20,185 nucleotides of DNA from Pelargonium cotyledonis (GCA_036897625.1 JAYMTA010001393.1:1-20185), one strand, 5' to 3'. Positions 9,701-19,110 are shown, counted from the first letter of the stretch. The notes: generated by a model from the sequence alone, not told the origin. Numbers and translations: made by a program.

Positions 9701-12604
9701 GTTATTACTTGGCTTGTATTGGACCTAGGAGTGATACTTAACTTAAATAAGAGCGTTCTCGTAAGAAATCACTGGGGATGATTTAACCCATAACTCAATA
9801 ATGAAATTTTATCATTAGAGTGGATCATTCTATATTGACACTAGAATGATATTACTTGCGTTTGTTTTCTGAAATATCATTTTTTGGAAACTAGATGTTC
9901 CGGTCGAATTATATATATTTTGTTGACCAGAGTTGGACTTGATGTTTGGAAAAGCTAGAATCTTTTCCCATTTTTTGAACATGTGCGTTTGGGTTGATTA
10001 ACCAATGTTACAATGACTGGTCACAATTGCTTAGACCGTACTTTAGCATAATACTTTGATGCTTTGACTTGCTGATCTTTTGTGAATTAATTATGTTTTT
10101 TTCCAGGTCAAACTTCCAGTTCATCTGGCCATGGGAAGAATGGGCTTATGTCTTGGACCTCCCAAAATGGGCTCCACAACGCGTGTTCGTTCAGGAGGTC
10201 TTAGAGAGAGAAGTCCGATTGTCATACTGGGACAAAGTTAAGCAGGTAATGTTATGTTTGGTATAATATTTAAAGCACATTATTTCTGTTGCTAATTGTC
10301 ATATCATATACTGTCTATGTAGTAATTATCAAAGTTTCATTTGTTGCCGTTGCTAGCAGTTATTTTCATTGAAATTTTATACATTTACTTGTTAGGATGA
10401 TTAGGATTCTCTGAAAATTTACCCTTTTCTTTGTCCTCAAAATTTGTTATTACAGAGCATCGAAAATGCACCTGCTTTGGAAGAGTTGCTTCCTCCCAAG
10501 GGTGGACCAAATTTCAAATACGGTGCAGAAGATGAGTCAGAAAGAGCTGAAGAACGTGCACTCTCTGCTGAACTCAGCAGTATGGTTAAAGGACGGCAAT
10601 CTGCTCGTGAAATGATTACATGGATTGAAGAAACTGTATTCCCTGTTCATGGGTTTGAAGTGACCCTTTCTGTGGTTGTACAAACCCTTCTTGATATTGG
10701 ATCTAAAAGTTTCACCCATTTGATCACTGTCTTGGAGAGGTACGGCCAAGTCATTGCGAAGTTATGTCCTGACCAAGATAAACAAGTAATGCTAATAGCC
10801 GAAGTGAGCTCTTACTGGGAAAACAGTGCCCAAATGACTGCCGTAGCCATTGACAGAATGATGGGTTACCGACTTATATCGAATTTGGCTATTGTGAGAT
10901 GGGTTTTCTCACCAGAAAACATTGAACAATTCCATACAACAGATCGTCCGTGGGAGGTACGACTCTTTTGTTTCTCGCTGCGGATGGTTTGTATTTTTGT
11001 ATGGACAATAATAATGGCAGCAGAGAACATAATTTCATGGAAAACATGGAGAGTAGAGTTTTTATCGGTATTTTTAGAAAATTAGAAATGAATGAGCTCC
11101 CTGAAGTACCATCCCTTCCATACAGCAAGCTAGTATTGACTGTAATTCCAAGCCTAATTACCCATCAACTTTTGTTTTGTATGTGATACTTGCTATTCAT
11201 TATTTGTTTTTTTTTAATCTTCATTCTCTTGTTTTCTTGATGTTCTTCATTTCTTTCGTATACAGATTCTTAGAAACACAGTTAGCAAGACTTACAATCG
11301 CATTACTGATCTAAGGAAAGAGATCTCATCTCTTCAGAAGGCAGTTGTAGTAGCCGAAGAAGCTGCAGTAAAGGCCAACGCAGAGGTAGAGGTTGCTGAG
11401 TCGAAGCTTTCACTTGTAGATGGAGAACCCGTCCTTGGGGAAAACCCCGTGCGGTTGAAGCGTTTGAAATCACACGCTGAAAAGTTAAAGGATGAGGTGG
11501 TATCTATACGTGACTCATTAGAAGCCAAGGAAGCTCTTCTTGCTAGAGCACTTGACGAAAACGAGGTATCCATTAATATTTCTACATAGTCAGTATTCGT
11601 AACTTCCATTTTCACACTTCATCATCGTCTTATGTACAATCCTTTTTGCGTAGGCATTGTTTCGCGAATTATACAGAAACTTCTCAAGCGTGCTGATGGA
11701 GCGCCTACCAGAAGCATCTAAAACTGGATCCCTGAGGCAACTCAAGTCTGTTGGTACAGATGAAATGGCTGTTGATGGTGAAGAGCCATCTGCTGAAATG
11801 GAGGTGGACACTGAGAACGGAAGACAGAAGAAAAGGTTAGTTCCGTTCTCTCTGCTACGTTCACAGTCATACAATGAGGAATACGTAAACGTAGGCTCAA
11901 TTTTCATACTTGTTTCCTTTTGTCTAACAACATCATCCTAATTATTTACTGTTGGCAGCCAACCGAATGGTCGGAAGTCGAGCAACGCCTATTGCATTGG
12001 TGAGAAAGAGCAGTGGTGTCTGTCAACTCTAGGCTATGTCAAGGCCTTCTCGAGACAATATGCTTCCGAGGTAAAGTTGGTTTACATTAGCTCAGTGTTG
12101 CATTCTCTTTGAATACATATTTGCCTTTGCCTATACATGCATATTTGGTGATGCATCGTATAATCTTTTTCTTTACAATAATAATAACAGTGCATCATGT
12201 GAGTTAAGTCTCTAATCACGACAGTAGTTCTCGTGTTACTATTGCCCACAAACGCATAACTAACCTAGTTATTTTTCTTTTTGCACGACAATAGACTAAC
12301 CTTAAGTTTAGTCACCCCATTTTTTAGTCTCTTACCTCCTTTAGATAAAAGACTATTTTACCCCTTACAATAAAATTTTCTACTCGTGAGAATTACTGGA
12401 TTTGTGGGCGTGGAGTGTCCATCCGAAACAATTTCCTTTGTGTCTTGGCCGAGTGTTCTGTGACTTAATCTGCACATGTACATTGTCTTGCAGATATGGC
12501 CTCACATTGAGAAGCTGGACGCCGAGATATTCACGGAAGATGCCCATCCACTTTTCCGGAAAGCAGTTTATTCTGGTTTGCGTCGATCAGTCAATGGAAC
12601 CTGA
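3705..12604 (+). CDS. CBP80: Nuclear cap-binding protein subunit 1 (CBP80/ABH1), 19 coding exons
   Basis: Large scaffold subunit of the nuclear cap-binding complex. With CBP20 it holds the m7G cap of new transcripts and, in plants, supports splicing, microRNA processing and ABA responses. Exons: 3705-3788, 3968-4027, 4547-4603, 4780-4851, 5080-5142, 5824-6000, 6084-6215, 6845-6911, 7699-7898, 8186-8256, 8776-8860, 8989-9057, 9175-9293, 10107-10245, 10456-10956, 11266-11565, 11654-11835, 11959-12070, 12494-12604. The frame stays open through all joins (866 residues; the Arabidopsis protein is about 848). The start MSSWRSLLLRI matches the family. Family architecture is three MIF4G-type helical domains; landmarks are PRPHLSFEAQLVAGK (about 239-253), WPWEEW in exon 14 and YGQV.AKLCPD in exon 15. 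Exon 16 (633-732) looks coiled-coil and keeps SKLSL.DGEPVLGENP. A basic stretch lies at 789-799. The C-terminal tail after HPLFRKAV differs from Arabidopsis. All introns are GT-AG. Longer ones (up to 813 bases) hold AT/T-rich DNA and no second gene. The gene appears intact. Confidence 0.96.
4226..4325. repeat. 50-bp tandem repeat in CBP80 intron 2
   Basis: The unit starting CATTGTGTAAAGTT occurs at 4226 and 4276. The copies differ at about four of the first 45 positions and share TCCAAAATAAGTG and TTGCATCAATTTT. The exact 50-bp spacing shows a recent tandem duplication. The opposite-strand open frame across 4163-4420 crosses this repeat and has no recognisable product. Confidence 0.9.
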
Positions 12605-13050
12605 TCCGGTGAACCCTTTTTTAAACTCTTTCCAGTTTTAACCTCGATTGTAGCTTTTCTATCCACATTTTGCTTATGTAGTGTAATAGACATCCAAGTA
12701 TTGGTAAAATTGAGGCGTCTTTAACGTATATAGATTCGGACTAGCTATTTTTTTCCATATAGGTAGCTACTCGTTTCCATTCGTATTGCATTTGTATACA
12801 ACGGTTATCTTAACACATCTAACTGTTAAATCGACTTATTTTTTCGTGACACCGTTGGCTTGTATTTACAGAAACATCTTAATCAAGTAGTGAAGAAAAT
12901 GCTGCTAAAACCTTCTCTGTGAGGACATGATGCTAAAGTTAAAGATAGATCATTGATGATTAACCCAGTATCTTTTGGTACTTATATTATACATGTATCT
13001 TTTGGTATATGTACACCGAGCTATGATGTTCGGTAGATTTATAGATACTT
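12605..13050 (+). other. CBP80 3' UTR region
   Basis: This is non-coding DNA after the CBP80 stop, T-rich at first. It contains a possible 3' UTR intron: a GT at 12609 (CCG/GTGAAC) and, after a T-rich stretch, TTTACAG ending at 12871. The word GTATCTTTTGGTA appears at 12968-12980 and 12995-13007. No clear AATAAA signal allows the poly(A) site to be placed, so the end given is arbitrary. Confidence 0.4.
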
Positions 13051-13560
13051 ATCGATGTACTGAACTGTGTCACCAAGAAAATACCGAACATTTAAACAAT
13101 TATTAGTAGACTCGTCCATTTGCTGGTGCCAAAACTAACATATAATTTGGCAATATTAAACTTTCACACAATAATTGATGAATTTCTTTGTAGGTAAGAT
13201 TATAGCTACCGAAGTGAAGCTAAGTCATCAAATTTTCATAATAAATAGCGACGGTTAAAACCGCTGTCCTATCTTTGCAAAATAATGCCAAATTGGCTGC
13301 GGTTTAAAACCTTGAAAACTGTTGCCATAGTTTGCCACATAAAAATAATATGAATTTGCTACGATTTAATCATATTACAACGTAATTTTTAACTTTTAGC
13401 AACGACATTGTAGATGCATTCGATAAAGTTTTCAATTCCAACTTGACTCACGTCGTTAACGTATACGTCACACCACCAAATAGCTTAAACTTTTGATTCA
13501 GACAACTTAGCGAAAATAGTAACGATCATCAAACCCGACTTTAGAAGACATCATTTTCAT
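13051..13560. other. Intergenic DNA between convergent 3' ends
   Basis: No coding region is visible. The section 13246-13410 contains degenerate GCGACGGTTAAAACC-like words that look like worn transposon termini and is listed separately. The rest is AT-rich. The two stop codons are 1133 bases apart, so the transcripts need not overlap, although long 3' UTRs could bring them close. Confidence 0.6.
13246..13410. mobile_element. Possible worn CACTA-like subterminal repeat patch
   Basis: The patch carries related words: TAGCGACGGTTAAAACCGC near 13246-13264, GGCTGCGGTTTAAAACC at 13295-13311, then looser forms such as GCTACGATTTAA and TTAGCAACGACA. Many plant CACTA-type DNA transposons have subterminal arrays of GCGACGG-TTAAAA-CCGTCGC palindromes, and this looks like a decayed version. 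No CACTA terminus, transposase fragment or target-site duplication was identified. The assignment rests on resemblance only. Confidence 0.3.
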
Positions 13561-13569
13561 TTAACATAA

Positions 13570-13737
13570 AACCAGACAACATCAAGATCATCAATAGGCA
13601 AGGTCATCAACCAGCATCTCTTGCCTCTCTTATTACAAGCATGACACAACAACATAATGTAAAGACATCAACCACCAGCAAGAACCAATCCATCAAAGAT
13701 GGTTCTCTTCTAAAATGAAGCAGTTTCTTGAGAAGAA
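13570..13737 (-). other. PEAMT 3' UTR (predicted)
   Basis: This is non-coding DNA after the PEAMT stop on the minus strand. On that strand an AATAAG hexamer occurs at 13634-13629, about 105 bases after the stop codon. It is a plausible plant near-upstream polyadenylation element followed by T/G-rich DNA. The exact poly(A) site cannot be read from the sequence. Confidence 0.4.
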
Positions 13738-16700
13738 TCAGTTCTTCTTGGCAAAGAACAATCCCCACTTCTGCTCACCAGATGCAGTCCTAACCAGCTT
13801 TGCTTTCCATCCACCAACTATGTCATTGTAGTCTTCCTGCAAAATTGTACCATAAGAAAGTTAAAATGAGAACATCAAATGCGAGTTGGGAGCGAGGAGG
13901 AAGAAGAAGAAGAAGAAGTGCGTACTTCAGAGAAATCTTGAATGAACGCATCCTTTTCGAGCTCAACAACTTTTAGTTCCCTCTGCAAAACTCGTATGAA
14001 CTGAAACACAAGTAAACTTGAATTTAGTTACGGTAAAATTTCATTAATTGGGTTACACAAAATGACTTGAGCTTTAAGTACTAAAAGGTCAATCGGCAAT
14101 CTCCCTTTTTCTTTCACACGTGAATCACTATAGGCATGTCTATCTGCAAATAAGCCGGAGTCCGCAAGAGACAACACAAACAGGCTACTTCCGGACCTTT
14201 CAAGCTTTTCACTACTAAAAGATGGATTGACACTCCCCCACGCGTGTAGATATTTTTCAGGCTACATGGGGAGCCAACATAAACGAACCATTTTTGGGGC
14301 AGGCCAGCATCAAAACTTGATCTAATACCATAAGTTTTTCAATTATTGAGCTATACACAATGAATTGGGTTTTCACCGCTAAAGGTGAACCTTCCTAGTA
14401 GAGTTTGACTTCCACTATTATATGTTGTTCTTTCATTTCTATATTTATCCAATGTGTGACATCACCCAATTTAGCAGTTACAAAGCAAATAATTTTTGGT
14501 ATTAGCACAATCTTGCAAGAAAATAAGTTAATTTGTAGAAACCTGATCAGTTCGATCCTCAGCAACGACCTCACCAAATCCAGCATCTGTAAGCATCTAT
14601 CGAGGATTCAAAATAGAACAAGAATCAGACAGATTCGAGAAATGCAAATGACGGTAAAAAAAACAGAAAGGGAGGCAAGAAAATCTGTAGTCGTACTTGT
14701 CCATATGCTTTCACATCATGAAGATCATAGCCTCTTTGCTTGATGTACTCTGCAAAATCAGGAGATGGAGTTCCAGCATTTCTGCAATAGTCACTAATTA
14801 GAACCTTTCCTCCCGGTTTCAACCATTTGTAGAAGGATCTGAACAGCGCAGGCTTGTCCTGAAAATACACGAGCAAATATATTCAAGGAAATGAGAGAGA
14901 GGACCTAACTGAGAAGCAAAATCGTAACGAGGAAAACAAATCTAGAGTGGACAAGAATATATGATTTGTTACCTGAATGTGTAAAATGGTGTCACGGCTG
15001 TAGATGACATCAAAGGTGTTATCGGGATATGTTTTCTTGGTGCAATCAGCAACTTCAAATTCAACCGGGCATTTCAGTCCAATGGCACGCTCAAGTGCAA
15101 AAGAAATCATATTTATCGAGAGGTCAATGCCAACGACCTCAACATCAAAGTTCTCTGCCATGTAAAAGTCTCCTCCCCCAATGCCACAGCCGACGTCAAG
15201 AACTTTCTGTCCAGGCCTCAGGTCCAACTTTGCCACAAATTCTTTGGTTGTTTCTGCTCAAAGACAATGATCAACTTCAATCAGCAAGAATGATACTCAC
15301 AAAAATAAATTTAGACGGGTTACTAGGCCCAAGCAGAACCAGGTTTGATATCATTTTTTAAACTTGACTTCAACCCAAAAGCTGAAGCTAATAAGTGGAT
15401 TGCTCAACTAGTGCATCAAGTGGAGACGGAATTCACGTTATTTCAATTTGGAATTCCTTAACAATCGCTAATCGCTATTTTTCTTCTTTCTTTATCCTAG
15501 TAAAGTAACAAAAATAGCAACAGATTGGGGCATACCGAGTCCTCCTGTACTCACGTAACCCTGTCCAAAGACTCGCTCATAACGCAATATGCCGCTACTT
15601 TTGTACTGAACGTTATCCAAGAACCGCTGGAATCCCTTGTCATCCTGTGATTTAACTTTCTGCCATGTCCAGCAAATCTGAAAGACGAAATATCACGGAC
15701 TAGTCAGGCACCTGAGGAAAACATGTATAAATCTAAAGTCAATAATATAATTACCTGATTCTGATTCTTTTTGTTTCTCACATAAGCTCCAATGCATTTG
15801 CATCCAACAAACGAGAGTTCATAGGAATTTCCCAAATCATCAGTAACAAGACATTCTTTAAAGATCTGCAGTATAATGGAAACATACTAAAAACTTTAAC
15901 CAAATAGACTAAAAACTGAAAAACTATGAGAAAAATGGAATTGGGTTAATAGACAGCTCACAATAATGACACATGACATACACAAAATCCAGCCGAAATA
16001 TGTAATAGTGAATACATCTCGGGAAAACAACATACCTTAGAATAGAATCTGGGTTCCCGGTAATGGGTTGGGTTGTTTTTACGCTTAGAGTCTCCTGACT
16101 GATGGAAGCAAGACTCTCTGAAAAATATATGCCCCCCAACCTTCAACCACCGGACCATCCTTTCTGCCAAATTCTCAACCTGCAATGATAAAAACGCCTT
16201 ATTACCTCTGGAAAAACAAGCAAGCGATTTGCTTCTCCTGTCTATTACTCATGTCTCTCTAGTGCCACGTTAGCCTATTTCCCTTCGACTTAAAACGACT
16301 TACAAAGTATTCGTGGTATCCACAAGAATAAGGTAAAGAGCACAATTATTTCTACTTCATATATAACAAAACTGAATTGTAGCAAAAGATCCATAGCACA
16401 AATTAAAGAAAAGCATAGGAGTTAACTACTTGAGAATCAGATCCGGGAACCTTCAGTTGATTATCAAGTCATTTGATATCAAATGTTTGCATATGCTTCA
16501 TAACTTTCTTTCTTTTTCGTACAAATTTCCATGGAAATATAATGATTCAATTTCATTAAATTCTGATAAGAGTTATGAGTGACTTTTATGGACTAAGGAG
16601 AACATTTACCTCTGTATCTGATAGATACATAAGTAGCCAATTCGAGAATATCAGGTCCACCGATTCTTTGGGGAAGTTCAGGTCTGGTGATATAACATCA

Positions 16701-17831
16701 GCACACATAAACTCGACATTCTTGTGATGCCCGTTAATGCGTTCATTCTACATGTATTGAAATAACAAATAACACATCCTGATGAGCTCAAAATTTTCAC
16801 TTAGACTTTCATAAACCAATTATCTCTTTACGGGTTGGAAATTGGAGTTACCTTCTTTATCACATTATCAATGAAATCTAAGGCTATGACATGACCAGCT
16901 TTCTGAGCTAGTTCTCCAGTAAATCGACCAATTCCAGCTCCAAGTTCGAGCACAGTTTTTCCTTCATATGGTGGAAGGAGAGAAAGTACCTGTGTGAATT
17001 CCAGTTAATCCAGATTGAAATTGACGACTCCTACGTGAAAATGAACTTTAAACAACAAAAAGTAGAAGTATACAAAAGGAAGCATTTCATTTCTCGTCTT
17101 GACATTTACATTTTCACACGTTCTTCAATGTTCGTCTACATATTTTCACGATCAGTCAGCACTATTTCTATCGTTTGTAGTAACTTTTTGGAAGTTTGTG
17201 CAATCAATCTTTCCCAAAATAGAGGCTAAACATGTTTTAAAAAATAAATTATAATGAGGAGGAAATGGACAACTGGTAAATTCAGCAGATTCAATGAGCT
17301 TTGTATTCAAATTAAGAACTCCAAAGTTCAATTATAAAATTTTTCATTAGATTCTCATAAGATCACAAATCTCTTGAATTTTACCATAATGATTATTATA
17401 AAAAGACAGTCCGGTGTACGAGAGTTCCACCCTAAAAATGTCATTTGTGCACGCAACCCGACATTCACTCAAATAAACTCGTAGCCTCGAAGTCACAAGA
17501 CAACAACATAAACAACACAATAGCAACAACTTTAAGCCCTCATTCCCATCAAACACACACCATCAACACATACACATTGAAGAAAAAGATGAGAAAGTCA
17601 CCTCAGGACGCTCCTCTTTGTCGAGATCAACAGCTTTCGAGTCGAGCATCATAGACTCAACGGTCAAATCCACAGAATGCTCTATCCAATAGCTCTTCTG
17701 CACCTCACGCTCTTCACCTACAACACACACAACAACAACAAAAATCAAAACTTCACCACAAAATTGACAAAACCAACAAAAACCCAGAAACAAAAATCAC
17801 GTATAGTCCAAATCTCACATTGGGCAGCCAT
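13738..17831 (-). CDS. NMT1: Phosphoethanolamine N-methyltransferase (PEAMT), 12 coding exons
   Basis: Cytosolic SAM-dependent enzyme that methylates phosphoethanolamine three times to phosphocholine, the committed route to choline, phosphatidylcholine and, in some plants, glycine betaine. Exons on the minus strand: 17831-17819, 17717-17602, 16989-16852, 16747-16610, 16179-16036, 15865-15755, 15677-15536, 15253-14973, 14858-14697, 14596-14543, 14000-13926, 13836-13738. The joined frame gives 490 residues (Arabidopsis NMT1 has 491). Domain 1 has SAM motif [10 protein letters not shown] (56-64) and ALDF (79-82), followed by [11 protein letters not shown] and [11 protein letters not shown], conserved around the phosphobase site. 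Domain 2 has motif [12 protein letters not shown] (285-295), GIDLS (309-313), [10 protein letters not shown] and [14 protein letters not shown]. In plant enzymes domain 1 performs the first methylation and domain 2 the later ones; both look intact. The C-terminus ends WGLFFAKKN. The start was chosen for its AACAATGGC context and for splicing from MAAQ into [14 protein letters not shown]. The symbol is by homology; XPL1/PEAMT are synonyms. Confidence 0.97.
13900..13918. repeat. (GAA)n microsatellite in PEAMT intron 11
   Basis: About six GAA units lie in the last intron of PEAMT. On the transcribed strand they read as CTT repeats, between the exon 11 donor (GAA/GTACGC) and the exon 12 acceptor (TTGCAG/GAAGAC). 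The tract is likely length-polymorphic and could contribute to the pyrimidine-rich character of this 89-base intron. Confidence 0.9.
14048..14392. repeat. Possible interspersed-repeat remnant in PEAMT intron 10
   Basis: Intron 10 (14001-14542) is longer than most of the gene's introns. It contains two loosely similar same-orientation stretches of about 45 bases, 14048-14093 and 14346-14392. Each has the order TTG-GG/AG-T, ACACAA..ATGA, TTG(A/G)G, then CTAAA(A)GGT. Between them the DNA is less AT-rich than the flanks and includes CACTCCCCCACGCGTG and a GATCTAATACCATAAG phrase. This style is typical of non-coding plant repeats, but I cannot name a family and saw no target-site duplication. Confidence 0.3.
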
Positions 17832-18058
17832 TGTTCGGGTCCGAAACAGAGCCGAAGAAGAGATTGAATCGCAGAGAAATGATGGATTTAAAGGAAAATG
17901 GAGGAGATGGGTCTTGAATCAACAACCCTCTACGGCAATGCGAGATCTAGAGAAGCTCCTGGATCTGCGGTTACAAGCTACACCTTTCTGCTGCATCAGC
18001 CAATGGGTCTCTCCGGTCTCGGTGGTGTCAACACTCTCTCTATTCTGTGTTTGATTGA
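17832..18058 (-). other. PEAMT 5' leader (predicted)
   Basis: Transcription probably starts near 18055-18062, about 30 bases downstream of the TATA box at 18086-18092. That gives a leader of roughly 225 bases without an intron before the main ATG. It contains exactly one upstream ATG (17996), which opens the uORF. After the uORF stop, 87 bases remain before the main ATG; they are CT-rich and free of ATG. The leader, uORF and first 13 coding bases share one exon, which ends at the 17819/17818 donor. Confidence 0.65.
17919..17996 (-). CDS. Conserved-type upstream ORF of PEAMT, 25 codons
   Basis: The first ATG downstream of the TATA box (17996) opens 25 codons and stops at TGA (17921-17919). 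The peptide starts MQQKGVAC and ends RRSRSFSRSRIAVEGC, an Arg/Ser-rich C-terminal part. From memory, Arabidopsis XIPOTL1 (PEAMT) mRNA carries a conserved peptide uORF of the same length in the same place, through which phosphocholine represses translation of the enzyme. This element is therefore very likely its counterpart and would give product feedback. The uORF start context is weak (C at -3, C at +4), while the main ATG is strong (A at -3, G at +4), which suits leaky scanning. The frame is also open upstream to 18290, but that part precedes the probable transcription start. Confidence 0.85.
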   Translation of the reverse strand: MQQKGVACNRRSRSFSRSRIAVEGC

Positions 18059-18085
18059 TGAATGTTTTGTATGGTTTGCTTCCTG

Positions 18086-18092
18086 TTTTATA
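18086..18092 (-). promoter_or_regulatory. TATA box of PEAMT
   Basis: On the minus strand the sequence reads CTCTATAAAACAGG, a canonical plant TATA box. It is about 90 bases upstream of the uORF ATG and 255 upstream of the main ATG. It predicts a start site near 18058, within CATCAATCAAACACAG. It is the best TATA match close upstream of the leader. Confidence 0.7.
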
Positions 18093-18100
18093 GAGAAAAC

Positions 18101-18120
18101 TTGGCATGTCACTGTGCCAA
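18101..18120. promoter_or_regulatory. TTGGCA-N8-TGCCAA dyad beside the PEAMT TATA box
   Basis: This is a perfect inverted repeat with 6-base arms and an 8-base spacer, eight bases upstream of the TATA box relative to PEAMT transcription. Two-fold symmetry next to a core promoter suggests a binding site for a dimeric factor, but no plant factor can be named with confidence from these arms. Chance occurrence is possible. Confidence 0.35.
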
Positions 18121-18224
18121 TTTTTACAAACATTTTTAATGGTTAAATGATTATTGTGGAGTTGGTTTTGGTTTCCATAATTGTTGTGACTATATGAGTC
18201 ATTTCCAATTCTTTTGTTTTGTAT

Positions 18225-18601
18225 TTTCGGGATAAGCGTGAATGATCGGTCTTTTAATTTACTCGTACAAACTCGGGAGAGGTACGACACATGTGTAATT
18301 CATTCATCTGTTTTACATATAATTTATAACTTCATCGATGCGAAATGACTCATGCATACTTCATGCATGTGTTCTACATTTTACATGTACTTCGTATGTA
18401 TTAGAGTTATGTATTCGGAAGAGTAATGAGCGTGTGCATTTTATACATGTGTTTTACATGTACTTCAATATTGTGTAGAAGTTAGACAAAGTTTGATTTA
18501 CCTAAATTTATTGTTGCAAAAGCTAACGTGTAACTATTCAATAATACTAAAATCACGTAAAACTGCTCTTCTTTTCGGGTAAATGTGAATGATTGGTCTT
18601 A
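18225..18601. repeat. Dispersed direct repeats in PEAMT upstream DNA
   Basis: A phrase like TTTTCGGG.TAA..GTGAATGAT(C/T)GGTCTT appears at 18225-18254 and 18572-18601, same orientation, about 347 bases apart. Inside this interval a second pair, CATGTGTT...TTTACATGTACTTC, lies at 18366-18393 and 18446-18466, with a seven-base gap in the second copy. The pattern suggests old local duplications. No transposon ends are evident. Confidence 0.6.
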
Positions 18602-19042
18602 ACTTAGAATGATTAAAATAGGTTGATTATAATTCAACAAATCTGTAGCAACAAAACAAAAGTAATCTAAAGAAAAACGAGTATCAATGCTTATTACAAC
18701 AAGAGCTCGATATTATGAGATATGAGCAAATTCATATTTACTCGACTTATTAATTTTATCCTATTTTTGAACTATTATATTTTAAATTTCCCTATGAGTC
18801 TATTTTTGGTATAGACCAAATATGTCATTATATAAATTTCTTTTTTAGAACCACCCACACTTATTAGCATTTCATTTTCATAGTGACTACAAAATTAGAG
18901 ATACATGATGTTGAAATATAAAATGAAATATATATATAACAAAAACATATAGAAATTAATATAATGTTAGCCCTTGAAACATTCCAATAGCCATTAGTAA
19001 AGAAACATAAAAGAATCTAATTAAAAAGAAATAAAAATTTCA

Positions 19043-19062
19043 TGACTCATGATTATGAGTCA
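19043..19062. promoter_or_regulatory. Inverted pair of TGACTCA (GCN4/AP-1-like) motifs
   Basis: TGACTCAT and ATGAGTCA form a perfect 8-base inverted repeat around a 4-base spacer. TGACTCA/TGAGTCA is a known plant bZIP site (GCN4 motif). It is about 1 kb upstream of the PEAMT TATA box, in AT-rich DNA, so regulatory relevance is uncertain. Confidence 0.4.
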
Positions 19063-19110
19063 CAAACTGCTAAACTTGTCTTTCCATGCCAAAAAAAAAA
19101 AACCAATACT

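Noticed and set aside
10444..11085. 213-residue frame taken as a separate gene
   Set aside because: It is CBP80 exon 15 plus read-through into the following intron. The conserved protein leaves this frame at the 10957 donor.
12230..12400. Partly palindromic GACTAA...TTAGTC words in CBP80 intron 18, considered as a MITE
   Set aside because: The symmetry is imperfect and short, there is no target duplication, and the T/C-rich composition is normal for a plant intron.
17563..17793. 76-residue minus-strand frame with a hydrophobic start, suggesting a signal peptide on PEAMT
   Set aside because: The hydrophobic part is read from T-rich intron 1. Splicing from the 17819 donor to the 17717 acceptor joins MAAQ to the conserved start, which fits the family and a cytosolic enzyme.
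17677..18054. 125-residue plus-strand frame opposite the PEAMT leader and first exons
   Set aside because: It is antisense to well-supported PEAMT exons and leader and has no recognisable domains.
17919..18290. 123-residue minus-strand frame containing the uORF
   Set aside because: The first 98 codons run through the TATA box and upstream promoter, so they are unlikely to be transcribed. Only the last 25 codons fit the known uORF.
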